The position numbers and the translations under genes are program-made. The notes below the pieces were generated by a model, which was given only the letters and a program-made list of their open reading frames with translations, was not told the DNA's origin and did not search any database. A stretch of DNA of 64,000 bases, taken from contig LR990042.1 in assembly GCA_905147135.1 (NCBI GenBank), forward strand, positions 8,609,545-8,673,544, given 5' to 3'. Position 1 is the first letter of the stretch. Each line of letters opens with the position of its first letter. This document shows, one piece after another, positions 44,291-56,424 of the stretch. This DNA comes from Blastobasis lacticolella (lineage: Eukaryota > Arthropoda > Insecta > Lepidoptera > Blastobasidae).

Positions 44291-45264
44291 AATATACAAT
44301 AGCTGCCACTACCTATAAGCCACTTAACCTGTAACAATTGTGGCAACATATTGATGCTCCGAGATGATCCATTGTTAGCCCTCATTTGTGACGAAACGCT
44401 GTTGTGTTTATTTGTTTGTTTCGACCACCACTGTGTTGAAAGTTCACGATTACATTACATACTGTAAATGGATTGCCGTGGAAAGAAAACAATGTGTATT
44501 CTCTTTTTATTGTCGAGGGTCTAAGTGGTAACCACTTGAATGATTAGCACCCTAACTGCTGCAGGACACGGGTTACTTCTTACTGGGGTCTGCGCTGTTG
44601 AAATCGTTTATGGAGTTGTAGTATTATTTTTTGTGAAAGCTATGTGGAACAATTCCCTGTTCCTATTTCACGTGGGTAGATATACCTCTGGTATATCTAT
44701 ACCGACCATAGGCTGTGGTGACTACTTACTATCAGGTAGGCTGTAACCTTGTTTGCCTTGCCACCTTAGTCGTATTAAAAATTGTTTATTCTAAATTATG
44801 TTAATCTTATTTCTCCAAAAAAATTTAAAAGAGGTACAATACTTTTAACTTGTATTTTAATTTTAACGCGTCACACAAGTTAAAAAACAACAATACTGAA
44901 ATAGATATAATACGGCCACTCAACTATGTGGCCACGTCGCCCATTTGCAAGCATTCAGCTAACTACAAGACTTACAAGCCAGATTAAATCAGTCATAAAC
45001 ACGCATGGTTTCAAAATAATGATTTAAGAACAGAAAATTATTGTGTTTGAAAATTTTTTCCCACCCAGCATTGTGTTGGTGAAGGTATGCCTTGTGTAAA
45101 GCCTCATTTAGTGGTTGGGCAATGTCGTACGCGCATGGGGACAGGCCAGAGACCCGATAAGAATAGTCCCATGCCGCCAACTATCCGCATTGTGTTGACT
45201 TCCTCTACAACGGAGCCGGCGGTTGCAACTAGCTACAAGGCGAGAGCGTTTGTGAAAAAAATAA
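44291..45264. other. intergenic sequence
   Basis: No gene recognised. A 10-bp hairpin (TAGATATACC / GGTATATCTA, 44677-44699) and a short repeat end (about 44705-44765, CTACTTACTATCAGGTAGGC) are present. Confidence 0.4.
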
Positions 45265-45597
45265 TCATCATCTGGGCATTAATGTCCCGGTTGTGCTTAC
45301 GCAACGAGGGCCCGGGGTCCGCCTTGGCTCTGATCCAGGATTTGGCGGCCATCTGACCTCCGTGACCCTGCTACCAGGGGAAACTATCCAGATTGGATCA
45401 AGGTTACACATTCAGTCGCCTGAAAGTGCAGGTTACATCACGATGTTTTCCCTCACCGTAAGGGCATCGGTTAGTATTCAACTAATGTACGTAACTCGGA
45501 AAAGAGTCATTGGTACCTGGCCGCAGCGGGATTCGAACTACGTACCTCTCGCTTACGAGTCGGATACACTAACCGCTCGGCCACCGACACTCACTTA
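45265..45597 (-). mobile_element. SINE B, full length
   Basis: The - strand begins TGTCGGTGGCCGAGCGGTTA, with GTATCCGACTCGTAAGCGAG as an anticodon-arm-like segment and the B-box region CGTAGTTCGAATCCCGCTGC. It then holds the whole body to TCCTGGATCAGAGCCAAGGC and CCGGGACATTAATGCCC. It is the best-preserved copy and defines the head for the family. Confidence 0.88.
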
Positions 45598-45679
45598 AAT
45601 CTTTAAGAACGCAGTGAGTGCAGATATGATGATTGTTAGGGTTAATTGGTAGAAGTGAATACTTCGATCTGCAATCAAG

Positions 45680-45728
45680 CTGCAGTGATTGACTGGTCAT
45701 GATCGCCATGATCAATCAATCACTGCAG
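45680..45728. repeat. 22-bp inverted repeat
   Basis: Arms 45680-45701 (CTGCAGTGATTGACTGGTCA...) and 45707-45728 are complementary except at two positions, with a 5-base loop. Confidence 0.8.
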
Positions 45729-46369
45729 GTGTGGTGAAGGTATAAGTTCAAATGTGGTAATTTCAAGTGATACTTGAGATAGTGCACTTGAAACTATACA
45801 ATTTTATTCTTTAATGGAAGTTATTTTCCAATTACATTATTATAGTCAACGAATTATGTGTTTAGGCTGTGGTTTGGCCCCATGGACGAGACGTGATCTT
45901 ACTGCTGTCTATTTCTGTGGTGACAACTCTGAGGTTACTCTAAAATGTGACCACAGCTATGTTAAGTTACACTCCGCCGTGGAATCTGTAGGTCGCAGGT
46001 GAGCGCTCTCAAAGTACAGAACTAGAATCCAATTTGGGTGATGCCCTTGGTATTGCAAACGTCTATAGACTGCAGTGACTGCTTACCATCAGGCAGGCCG
46101 TTAGCTTGTCTGCCAATTTAGTAGTATAAAAAAATTGGACATATATGAAATGAATTCTTAAATGATTATACTAAAATTACAAAGAGAAAATATTTGTTTG
46201 TGGTACATAATCGATAAACTCTGAAACATGACATGCGAGTAGGTAGGTACTCCTACTCTCGCACGCATTGGGCATACCCACGTTATAGGCACGGTTTGCG
46301 GCACAGTGCAGACATGTAGCGAACGTAGTACCTACAGCGATGAATGGCGTCGCTGAAACTTAGACTATG

Positions 46370-46450
46370 GAAACAATGTACTGGGCAGTACAAATGAGCA
46401 GACAGCCCACCTAATGGGTTTACTAGTGAGTGATGCTACAAAGCACCGCG
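46370..46450 (-). repeat. dispersed repeat E-type fragment
   Basis: ACTGGGCAGTACAAATGAGC, AGACAGCCCACCTAATGG and TGCTACAAAGCACCGCG correspond to the antisense end of repeat E-like elements. It is decayed. Confidence 0.5.
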
Positions 46451-46914
46451 CTTTCTTGTATACTGTCAGCGATATACCTACTGCAATAATACGGCGACCA
46501 ATGTCGTCGGCTACCTGCGCGTAAAGGTGATGAAATGCGAAGAGGGTCGGATGACAATCATCATCTGGGGTGCGATTCTCTAAGAAACATCCTTGAACGC
46601 AACGATGGATGGATGTTCTGTGGGATGACAACAATATTTCAATAGAGCGCGTTGATTGGCAACCTAGCCATGAACTGTCACGTTTCATCGTTGCGCTCAC
46701 GGATATTGTTTTAGAGAATAACATTGCTCAGCGATCAATACCGACTTCTGCCAGGGTCCACGCACAGGATAGACAAAAACATGAAAATGTTGAAAAACAA
46801 CATAATTGTTCAATCCCTAAATTGCCAAATTTGCCTACCACTGACCCAGACTGACCCTTCATAACAACATAATTAAATAACCAAACTGGAACTTAGAAAA
46901 AGTTGGTGCCATTG

Positions 46915-47045
46915 CGAAACAGGCGGGTGATTCTGCAAGCCGGTTTCCTCGCGGGGCGCCGCGGCACGACTCCCGCGCAGCCGATACGGCGATAACGCGA
47001 GCGTGGGAGCGCCCGCGACGGGTAACGCGTACCTTTAAGCGCTAC
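46915..47045. promoter_or_regulatory. CpG island-like patch
   Basis: Very GC-rich segment (TCCTCGCGGGGCGCCGCGGC, ACGGCGATAACGCGAGCGTG, GCGCCCGCGACGGGTAACGC) isolated in AT-rich DNA. It is promoter- or enhancer-like by composition. No gene start could be found on either strand. Confidence 0.3.
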
Positions 47046-49070
47046 TAGAGATTACTAAATGGTTACCTACTAAATTGGGCAAAAAAATATTATGTGGTAC
47101 GTATGCATGTTTTGTTTTAAAATCAATTAAATCGTATATGTTGCCCAGGCTTAATAGTTATAAAACAAAAAAGGTTCATTCAATTAGTCGAAACGTTCCG
47201 GAGATTAGCGTGTAATTGTTGTTAATTGTTTTCTCAGACACCCCACCCGCCTACATTTTACAGGCATGCTTAGAAAACATTTATCTAGTCACTAAGAAAT
47301 TATTTCTAGATATGTTTTATATCACTGAGGTGGCAAACGACTGCAAAGCCAGAAGCATTTAAAACTAGAATCCAAAAAATATATTTTCACTACATTCTTG
47401 AAGTACTTACACCACATCTACTCCAAAATGGGCGTCGGTGAATTTACAAAAAATCATTATTAAAAGATTTTTTACGAATCAGGTTGATTGATAATAACTT
47501 TTAACTGAAAGTACCTACACAAAAAGCGTAGGTAGCATTAAATAAGTAATTAGTGTACTTAACGGTGGACTTTTTAAATGATGACAGCGACAAACGTCTC
47601 TAGCCCACCTAATGTAAAATCAAAATACTCAACACCTACGATAACCAATATCCAACTTGGCCTCTTGTCCCAAGCAAATCTTGGCTATTTTAGCCTTTTA
47701 ATTTCCGACACCCCACACCAAATTTTACAGGTTTCAGAGTCAATTCTATCAAGCCTAGTCAACCTGGGAATAATTGTATCAATTCCCAGGAGTTTGCCAG
47801 TCACTGCTAATTCCAGGGTATATTTAAACCTTCTTGTCTCAATCCCCGAAAGTATAGGATATTTATTCTTCAGCCGTCGGGTCGCAGGCTCATTAGCCGC
47901 GGGACTGGTCTAGATTAGCGCTCGGGGCTATTTGAGCTAACTCCGACTTGGCCTTGTTTGGTCTAATGTAATAAAGTTCGCAACTTATGGGTCAGTGATG
48001 GTCTAATTGGATAATCTAGTACGCGGCACGGTAACAGAGGAAATTATGTTTCATATAACCCTGACGTAATGTACGATATGGGTCTGATCGGAATGAAGTC
48101 TCAAAATAACACAAGATACAAAATAAAAAAGAAATAAATGCAGAAGTAGATTAATAGAAAACAGTACATTGAATTAACTGGAAGAGAATAAAGCAGGTAC
48201 AGGTAAAATATGCATTTTCATTCATAATCCTAGCGGTCGATCCCGACGTGCCTGGATCAACTTTCACACCACATATTTCTTGTTCAACAAAAGTCGAAGC
48301 ATAACAAACCGTCATACGGTTATGGTGCATTACCGTTTGTAGGTCACCCACGGCCCCAAGGAAGTAGTTTTAAAGGTAACAACGGCGCATCCTCTCGGTC
48401 CGAAGCCATGAGCTCATCACGGAACTCACCTTAACGTGCGATCGTAATCACATCCAGGATGAACAGTCGCCATTACAGCTTTGCCGAAAACGGTGTATCG
48501 TCCTTGATCGTCATTCAACTAAAAGTTGAACAATTATCATACCTAAAGTCTTGAGAGAACTATGATTTATTAAGCTGTAAGTTCTGCTAACCGACTGGAA
48601 CTAATCAATTTACTATGCTCCAATTTTAAATGTAGGTACTCACATTAATTATCGCATAAAATTAATATTCAATGTTGTAAATAGAATCTAAGTAAAGGTC
48701 GTATTCAAATGATGTTGTATGGTAGCATCATTTTTTATATATTGCTAAACATTTACAGCCAAACTAAATTTGATTACTTGTTGCTACCGGTTTCAAAGAG
48801 GTGAATGCAATATGGCCAGTTTATACGCAATAAAGCAAATAGGTAAGTAAATTTTTCGACCCGTAGAAAGCTCCGTTCGTTTGCGGTTTAAGAGTTATCA
48901 TATGTTTTAACTACATTATGATTTCCACTTAGTTGAGACTCTATGGAGTGGATTCAACTCTTAATTCATATCATTTATGTCACAAACCAAAGCAGCAACA
49001 GCTGGCTTTCAAAAACCTTTATTTTTCAATTTGCTTTTTTATCTTTTTCCCTGCTTCTATCCCGATAGGT
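47046..49070. other. AT-rich intergenic sequence
   Basis: No gene recognised. A 111-codon open frame at 47578-47913 (Ser/Leu/Ile-rich) has no domain, signal or repeat support. Confidence 0.4.
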
Positions 49071-49077
49071 GAGAGGT

Positions 49078-49134
49078 GGATCACCTCTTAAACAAACGTT
49101 TAAGAGGTGATCCCATTCACCTCTTAAACGTTTG
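49078..49134. repeat. perfect 16-bp hairpin plus third copy of its arm
   Basis: GGATCACCTCTTAAAC (49078-49093), loop AAAC, perfect complement (49098-49113), then a further CACCTCTTAAACGTTTG (49118-49134). It is a repeat with alternating orientation. Confidence 0.9.
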
Positions 49135-50264
49135 TCTCAAGATAACAGCTTCTCCATTCATTCATATTTGTCAAATACGTAACAACCAATACTCGCAGTT
49201 CCATAAGCCGACCATTACATTGGTTTTCATAAAACATAACAATTAAACCCGTACATAATGCTTGTGGAAATCGGAAGCAATTACATTGTTTCGAATTGAA
49301 GTCTGCGCGTTGGAGTGGGCTTGAACGATCGCGTGGGGAATCTCAAATGCTAAGCAAGCTGATGTAATTACGCTGTTATCTCATTTCGTGGGGCAAGGGG
49401 CCAGACAACTATCTCACTTTCGTTCCGGAGTCTATTCTAAGAAGTCTCCCACAATTATTAAAACTTATACGATCGACGATTCCGGGGGTTCACACGTGGT
49501 AAGAAGCGACACAATGGCTGATGTGCAAATGATGTTTTTGACTAATGACTGGATAGCGGGGTGTACTTGCATGTTACCTGGATAAGTAGTATGTACTTGA
49601 ACGCGCCGCAAAAGGTAGGTGTCTGTGGATATAGTAGGAACACTCATAGGCACTGTACAACTACGTTTAGTATACTTATTATCGGTATCATCATCATCAT
49701 CATTCCCCTGCCCTTATCCCATTAGATGGGGCGACATAACATTTATCTCTATTCATCTATAATAGCCACCAATTGTGTTGTTGTGCAATAAAGTTTATAA
49801 ATAAATAAATAGAATGGCCCTTCCACTCGTCATCTCAGCATTCATGCATTCATTGCACTTTCGTTCTATTCAATATGGCTAGATATATACGATTATGTAA
49901 TTTTATTCAAAGAGGATGGAAAAGGTGATTGATTTGGTAGTTATCAAGAAGTCTTGGATAAACCTTAGGTACTTTACGTACTCAATTGTGAGTGGTTGAT
50001 TTTAATTTGTACGTATAGCTTACTATTTACCTACTCTGAGCTTTAAGGTAGGCGGGCTCGATACCCAATAAGGAGCCTGGTTCCGGGTTTTGACTGCATA
50101 ATTTAAACTCTAGCTAGTTTAAATAACGACCGCTAATTGACGATAGCGCTAGGAAATCCGAGCTTTAGGTTTAGAGACTACTTTCTCGTCATCGGAACCA
50201 CCACAGATCAGTAAAAGCTACACCACGCTGATAGTAACTTTCCAATCTTTTCGGGAACCTCGTT
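49135..50264. other. intergenic sequence
   Basis: Contains a (TCA)n run and a LINE-end-like fragment near 49688-49740 (CATCATCATCATTCCCCTGC). Otherwise nothing is recognised. Confidence 0.4.
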
Positions 50265-50480
50265 TTATTTTATACTATACAGTGACAAACGAGCAGAGCG
50301 CCCACCTTGGTATGGTAAGTGATAACTGTCGCCCATAAAATCTACAATACATACATTTAGGTTGCAGGTAACGAAAATGCAGAACTGCAGGTGCGTTGTC
50401 ATTATGAGGACTACGATGAAATGCCTCATGCCTGTAATTTCGCTGGCTACCTTATTCTTCAAACCGGAACACAACAATGC
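50265..50480 (-). repeat. dispersed repeat E, good copy
   Basis: Reverse orientation copy of 38140-38395. The complement reads AATAAGGTAGCCAGCGAAAT, GGCATGAGGCATTTCATC, TGCAACCTAAATGTATGTAT and ATGGGCGACAGTTATCACTT, then the CTGCTCGTTTGTCACTGTAT end. Confidence 0.8.
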
Positions 50481-50639
50481 AAGCATTGTTGCTTGGCGGC
50501 AAAAATAGTAAGGGCGGTGGTAAGTACCCAGGCGGACTCCACAGGCTGGACAGAGTCCTGATAAAATCGTTTGCCGTCGTTTACCGAATGATGTGTACAT
50601 TTTGTAAGGTGTGTAGTGTAGCTAATGTTGTCGATTATT

Positions 50640-50775
50640 TGGGGAGACAATGCGGGGTCGCGGCGCGGTCCCACGGCGGCGAAGGTCGCTGCGGTTGCGA
50701 CATCGCCAAAATCGGGTTTCATAATACCTTGCGCCTAGGGCGCGCTAACTCGGTGGCGGCATCCGGAGCTGGTAA
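50640..50775. promoter_or_regulatory. CpG-rich patch
   Basis: GGGGTCGCGGCGCGGTCCCA, GGCGAAGGTCGCTGCGGTTG and CGCCTAGGGCGCGCTAACTC. A 105-codon + frame (50477-50794) spans part of repeat E and this patch, so it is unlikely to be a gene. Confidence 0.25.
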
Positions 50776-51554
50776 AAATATGCTTCAAAAATAGACAGGT
50801 AGTAAGAAAAAAATTTGCATGCAAAGCATGTGAAATTTGTTTTGGAAAAAGCCGTACCTACTGTATTTGATAATTGTTCATTTTTCAAATTATATTTAGC
50901 ATAATTCGGTACTAATGTTACAATGAATACTTTGGAAGCCTAGATTGACCGCAAGAATGATAAAAATGTGTTTATTGATTTGTCCTATACCTACGCAACA
51001 TGGCACCGAAGAACGACATAATTGCACATAAAAAAAGGTTAGGTGCATACCAGTTACACCATAGGATGAAGACCGCCTCCCCCTCCCCCGATAAATGAAT
51101 AAACCAAAACGAATAACATAACTGTCAAATAATAATTATACATAACAATCATATACTCTTTCCTCTTTAAACAATTTCTTTAACTTTGTTCTGCTTCTAA
51201 ACTTTACATCCCGACACACTGCACAGGTAACAGCTCCTCATGCGCCGTGAGGTCACTTGGCCACATAATAATAGCAAATCAACAAATTTTCGGTTGCGAT
51301 TATGCTATCGTCTGACAGACTAATTCAGGATTTACGTGCCAGTAATTGAGTGTCTGCCACAACTGAGGCAACACCGCATCAGTGAGCCGTTACAACGTCC
51401 CGTCGATTTGGGTACAGAACAAACTTTGCACTCTACGTAGGCGCCGCTTATGTAAGTACGGTATTGTCCTAGGTATGAAATAAATTGTAGAACAACGTAA
51501 GAATGAAAGAAGCTACAGTAAAACTTGCTGTCGGCCTATGAGAATAAAGGTATT
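50776..51554. other. AT-rich intergenic sequence
   Basis: No gene or repeat recognised. Confidence 0.4.
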
Positions 51555-51645
51555 TTTTTTATTGCCTAGTGAAAAACACGGACGAACTGTCCACCTGATG
51601 GAAAGTGGCCACCGTCATCCAGGACATTTGCAATCTAGTCCCATT
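51555..51645. repeat. dispersed repeat (TGATGGAAAGTGG family)
   Basis: GGACGAACTGTCCACCTGAT, GGAAAGTGGCCACCGTCATC and GGACATTTGCAATC parallel the copies at 9655 and 41505. Confidence 0.65.
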
Positions 51646-52980
51646 ATTTGTATTTTTCAAGCCAATTAAAATGGTAATACACATTTGACGATGACGTCAC
51701 GAGCTTGTATTGCATACAAATTCTGTATTCGCTAGGCACGGGAAGTAGAGCCCGGCTAGCGATGGCTTGACGTCGTTAAGAATGACATGTGTGTCAACAA
51801 ACTCAGCACCAAGAATGCTGAAGACAGAGCGAAGTGGAACAAAGGGTGTGGGAAGGCGTACCTATATATACCTAAAGTTAGGATAATGACGATGTAGGTA
51901 GGGTCGGCAGTTTTTACACCCCGAACTGATCCAATATCACAGGAACCTACCGAATTAAATGCTATGCCCTGTATTTCCTACAACCATGCATTGTATTTGT
52001 ACTAAGCTTAAACATCAATCGATATGTTATTACGTAGTTCAAATATATGATTACTTTTCAAACACAATACGAATCTCAAAGAAAAAAAAGGAAAACTGAC
52101 GCGCAAATTGAACTTGCTATTTCATACTCATCACGCTCTGAATGTGATAAGTGAAGAGAATTATAGCAATCAGCTATCGACAACTCGTTTTAGATGGGTA
52201 ATACTTATAATTATTAGGTGTAGATTGCTTATGCTTATGAGCCTTCGATTCACAAAAGTGTATACAGTCAAGTATGTAAGTACGTGAGGTTAGGATAATT
52301 GTCAGGTCAAGAGCGCAAAATAGCTTTCGACATTTTAATAAGCTACCTATTCGGAGGAACCTGGTTACACTCGTGTTAGTTCTCATTTACTTACCTATAC
52401 CTATTAGGTTGTGTATAAATTTTACCTAAGTCAAAATCTTATTTAAATACGAGAAATTTCCTAAAAGCGACTATATAGACTGTAGATATAGATGCCTAAA
52501 CAATATACAGGAAAGGTCGGTCATGCGATGTTTAGTGATTATTAAAAACTTGCGACGAGTTTCATTTCGAGCGTCACTTCGTATGCATGTCTAACTCTAC
52601 ATTACGCTACTTCTAAAAACTGCAGTCAACATATAAAATGTGATACCTATTATCTTTTTAAATATCGAACGCAATCGGCGCTTAGGGATTCTCTTAATCG
52701 GATTTATTATTACATCAGCATTGTCATAGAATTTATTTGATGATGTTGACATAAGTCCGCTCCGTACGCGATCATTCCGATGCAGTGGACGCGTAGATTT
52801 GCAGAGGTTTAGGTCGCTGTAGTTACATACTTACATAATCGGCTCCTGTCTGCGACAGTTTACCAGTTTCAGGTCTTCCACCTTGGTTTAACAGTGGTTT
52901 AACACTGGCGGATAAAAGGTATCCACATTAACAAAAGTTGCTCATGCTGATAATTTCAGTTAAAATGCTTTTTGATCTCT
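51646..52980. other. AT-rich intergenic sequence
   Basis: No supported feature apart from low-complexity A-rich runs. Confidence 0.4.
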
Positions 52981-52985
52981 CTAAT

Positions 52986-53060
52986 GCGCAGATTATATCA
53001 AGCGTCGGCAACGCAACGTGCGTCGCGGGCGACGTCGGCGACGCTTGATATAATCCGCGC
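52986..53060. mobile_element. 75-bp hairpin insertion (miniature fold-back) with 5-bp flanking repeat
   Basis: The 22-bp arms 52986-53007 (GCGCAGATTATATCAAGC...) and 53039-53060 are complementary with one mismatch around a GC-rich centre. CTAAT occurs directly on both sides (52981-52985 and 53061-53065), as expected for a target-site duplication. No protein could be encoded. Confidence 0.8.
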
Positions 53061-53179
53061 CTAATTATCATATGTCATGACCCGTGTAATGGATTTATAC
53101 TTAGCCATATCATAATAACTGACTTTTGAAAGAAATCATCTTTAAAAGCATAAATAAGTAGGTAAGACACACGAACCTG

Positions 53180-53446
53180 AGTGACGACCTGAGTGGTTTA
53201 GTGGTCAACATGCGCCGGTCTGCCACGCAAGAGGTCCCGGGTTCGATTCCCGGCCGGGCAGAAATTGAAATGATGAAGTTTAATTTCTGTTACGGGTCTG
53301 GGTGTTATATGTATAATAAGTATGTATTTAAAAGTATATAAGTAGTTTATCAGTTATCTAGTACCCATAACACAAGCTTTGCTTAGTTTGGGGCTAGATG
53401 GCGCTGTGTGAATTTGTAAACGATTATTTATTTATTTATTATTTAT
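53180..53446 (+). mobile_element. SINE A with tRNA-Gly-like head, well preserved
   Basis: Head with GTGGTTTAGTGGTC, GCCGGTCTGCCACGCAAGAG and CGGGTTCGATTCCCGGCCGG. The body is CAGAAATTGAAATGATGAAG through ACACAAGCTTTGCTTAGTTT and GATGGCGCTGTGTGAATTTG. It ends in a TTTA tail. It is the cleanest copy of the family here. Confidence 0.9.
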
Positions 53447-53754
53447 CAACATTTCTCACGTCGTGCCAGAAATATGACCACACACGAATTGACTACAGAA
53501 ATGGCCGCATGCATTACTCGCATAGCTTAGTATTTACATCAACAAGGAAACGCATATTCACGCAATAACTTTGCGGTTGAAACAAAACAACGCAGTGTAA
53601 TGAAGCTCATTCATATTACGCGTATGAGCGGAGATGACCCCTCAGCATTAGCATCCCTTGCGCAAGCGCACGTCGCCGTACCATACTCGGATAATTAATC
53701 GCGCGCTTAGACCCACTCTACACTTCACGACACGATATCTTTTTATTGGTAGTA

Positions 53755-53990
53755 CCTTAGATACTAGTACTGCATAAGCCCCAGGAATACGTGGGAAATA
53801 GGTGCCTGAACCTGCCGGTATCAGGAAAGAGGCCTCGTGGGCGACAGAAAAAGCAATGGGTTGACATTGCGGAGTCGGATGCGAGAGACAACAGCTTACT
53901 ACGTGAGGATGCCGAAGACCGGGCGAAATAGAGAAAAAAGAGAGACCCTGGCAAAACCGAGATAAGCGCTAGGACGACGACGACTATTTA
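53755..53990 (+). mobile_element. LINE 3' end (GKRPRGR family)
   Basis: The + frame reads LPVSGKRPRGRQKKQWVDI, AESDARDNSLLREDAEDRAK, stop, RKKRDPGKTEISART. This is the C-terminal coding end of an RTE-like or related LINE, with one in-frame TAG where the family has Trp. It ends in the (ACG)n version of the usual ATGATG tail. Confidence 0.85.
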
Positions 53991-54029
53991 AGATAAGTTG
54001 ATTTTAATAGATGTATTTAAAGTAAGTAT

Positions 54030-54135
54030 TATCATCAATAGCCCATAATAGTCCAGTGCTGGACTCGACATCAGTGGAAAGGAGGACAATAAAATAATCT
54101 CTTCTGCTTGCTAAAAGTTTTGCAGAAAGTGTCTA
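54030..54135 (+). repeat. dispersed repeat D, diverged copy
   Basis: ATCATCAATAGCCCATAATA, GTCCAGTGCTGGACTCGAC and AATAATCTCTTCTGCTTGC follow the order of repeat D, but similarity is weak. Confidence 0.45.
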
Positions 54136-54799
54136 CCTTTAGGACTAGGGCCTGCAGGAGAATCCTGACAATATATTTATATGTAGCATAAATTCATATG
54201 CATAAGCATAAGCATCATCATACCTAAATATTTAGTGCCTGACAGTAGAATAGCATCAACCGCATCTGTCCTAGAGGAGCAGGTGAGGTGAGGAACAAAT
54301 GGACAGGGTTCTCTGGTGTAAATTTGAACTCTGTTTCTACCCGTCAAACTGGCCAATAATCAGTAGGTTGCCTTGTCTATTAATTGTATAAAATCTTGTT
54401 TTCAACACTATTTAGATTATATAATCAAATTTTAGATATCGTCCCGACATTATGATCGTGGTCGTTACATCGTGTCGTTTAAATTCAAAACAGCGTCTAG
54501 CATTAATTACTTTTGTAATGCCCTCGATACATAACGAGGTCCAGATGACCCTGATAGCGGATGGACTGATTGAAGAGATGTTTATCACAAAGGTTAGGTC
54601 ATTTCATAACGTATCACGGCAATGGCCTGTTCAATCTAACTCGTATTTGTTTGACGTCGAACAAGTTGATAGGTGCCCGACAAAACGTAACGTTAATAGC
54701 GCTCTATCAGATGTGATATACCAAGCTTATGTACCTACTAGCTACGTACTTACTTACCGATTATAACACACATAACCAATAACAGAAAGCGAATTCAGT
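54136..54799. other. AT-rich intergenic sequence
   Basis: No gene recognised. A 104-codon frame at 54452-54766 lacks support. Confidence 0.4.
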
Positions 54800-55057
54800 A
54801 GCGTCGCTGGCCAAGTGGCTAAGGTATCCGACTCGTATGTGAGAGGCACTGGGTTCGAATCCCACTGCGTCCATGTACCAATGACTCTTTTCTGAGTTAT
54901 GTACATTAGTTGAATGCCAGCCGATGCTCTTACGGCGAGGGAAAACATTGTGATGAAACTTGCTTAATCAGGCGACTGAATGCGTAACCATCTAATCTGG
55001 TCAAGTTCCCCTGGTTGCTACCAGTCGTGGTCACAGAGATCAGATGGCAGTCGCTCT
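54800..55057 (+). mobile_element. SINE B, 3'-truncated
   Basis: Starts at GTCGCTGGCCAAGTGGCTAA with CCGACTCGTATGTGAGAGGC and GGGTTCGAATCCCACTGCGT. It continues to GATCAGATGGCAGTCGCTCT, where the usual 3' end is missing. Confidence 0.85.
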
Positions 55058-56424
55058 GCCATTAATAGAAAGAATTCAACAGCGCAAACAGTCAAATTAT
55101 GGTTTCAGGAGTGTCAGAAACATCCAAAAACATTGTTGAGTACTGGCAGTTGTCGAAAGGATCACGAACATGTTGAGCGATAAACTTTCGTATTCACTGC
55201 CGTATCTACGAACTTACGAATAGACTATCCCACATTGGAATACTAGATTTGTTTCTGCAAAGAGGAAACCGAAGGGTCATACAGTCTGGGCGCCGTATTA
55301 GATAACCCGGCAGACGCTTTCACCGCGGCACGTCACGAGTTCACGACCCGCTCCAGACGCAGGCGCAGGGTGCTTCCGCGACGCGTAGCCTTATCGGGAC
55401 TTGCGCTTGAGCATAATTGTTGTTTGTAGACGGTATGGGCGATTTAAGGCTTTCTATGGTGACAACGTGAGGTGGGGAGGATAAAGTAGGGTTAGTGAAA
55501 CCTCTTTGCTGCCTAATCAGTATAGAGTGTGAAGGATAGTAACATGGATTTGATGACTAGAGTATACGCAAGATAAGCTTGCACTTATATTATGGGTATG
55601 GTGTCCCTGGTCATTATTTGTGTTGGGAATTGTTTTTCTTGGCTGCCTGTGAAATTTAGTTTATTTTTCAGCCGCGAGCTAAGTTATGTTGCGCGTACTC
55701 TACGGTAGGGTGGAATGGAAGTGAAAAATGTATGCACACACATATAATGTAAACAAATAACTTTTATTTCCTCATTACTCGTTACACTTTTGTCTGTGTA
55801 TCACCTAGAGGCCCAATGAAAACTAGCGTCACAGCGACTGTCGTGGCATATGCTGAGTTTGCAGTCTCTACGTGGCAAAGGAAACGACATTAAAGTGTGT
55901 GTGTTTTTTTTTACCTATTTATGTCTCTGTTTTTATGAATATTTAGGATGTTGTGCAGTGTGTTTGAGTGGGATTAATGTGTTTTTTCTCTTTCGAAAAT
56001 TCTCCCTTTCCAACGACACGCTACGCGGTGTTGATACTGTCTAAACTACCGTACATTTCTTTTTATATTGAGTAGTTTCCATTGATTGATATTTTGGACA
56101 ATATGCAGTGGAGCCCCGTTAGTTTCTTTCAAAATAGTTAAGTACCATTTCTGGTTCTTAAAAGCAGCAAAACTAATTACAGGCGTGAGAGGTAATTACC
56201 AGCTCAGTCCTCACGTTGCCCTCACAGTGAAAACATACCTATAATTCTACATTGTTACATAACTATGGTATATATTATATACGCGGTTCTATACTTATGT
56301 GATCGTTGTCAATTAGTAAGGTTGAACAATTTTTTAAATACTATGATACTAAATTAAGAGTAGTTACTCTATTATTTTGGTCATTTGGTTATTACTTCTA
56401 TACATAGTAAAACAAAGTAGCCGC
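55058..56424. other. intergenic sequence
   Basis: No gene recognised. 55280-55400 is moderately GC-rich (CGGCACGTCACGAGTTCACG) without identifiable function. Confidence 0.4.

Noticed and set aside
47578..47913. 111-codon + frame, Ser/Leu/Ile-rich
   Set aside because: No recognisable motif, no splice-site support and composition close to the surroundings.
50477..50794. 105-codon + frame
   Set aside because: It starts inside dispersed repeat E and runs into a CpG-rich patch, so it is not a unit.
53205..53262. tRNA-Gly-like sequence as a possible tRNA gene
   Set aside because: The acceptor stem does not pair and the same head repeats with a shared non-tRNA body, so it is a SINE head.
54800..54875. 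tRNA-like sequence as a possible tRNA gene
   Set aside because: It is continuous with the SINE B body in several copies and lacks proper acceptor pairing.
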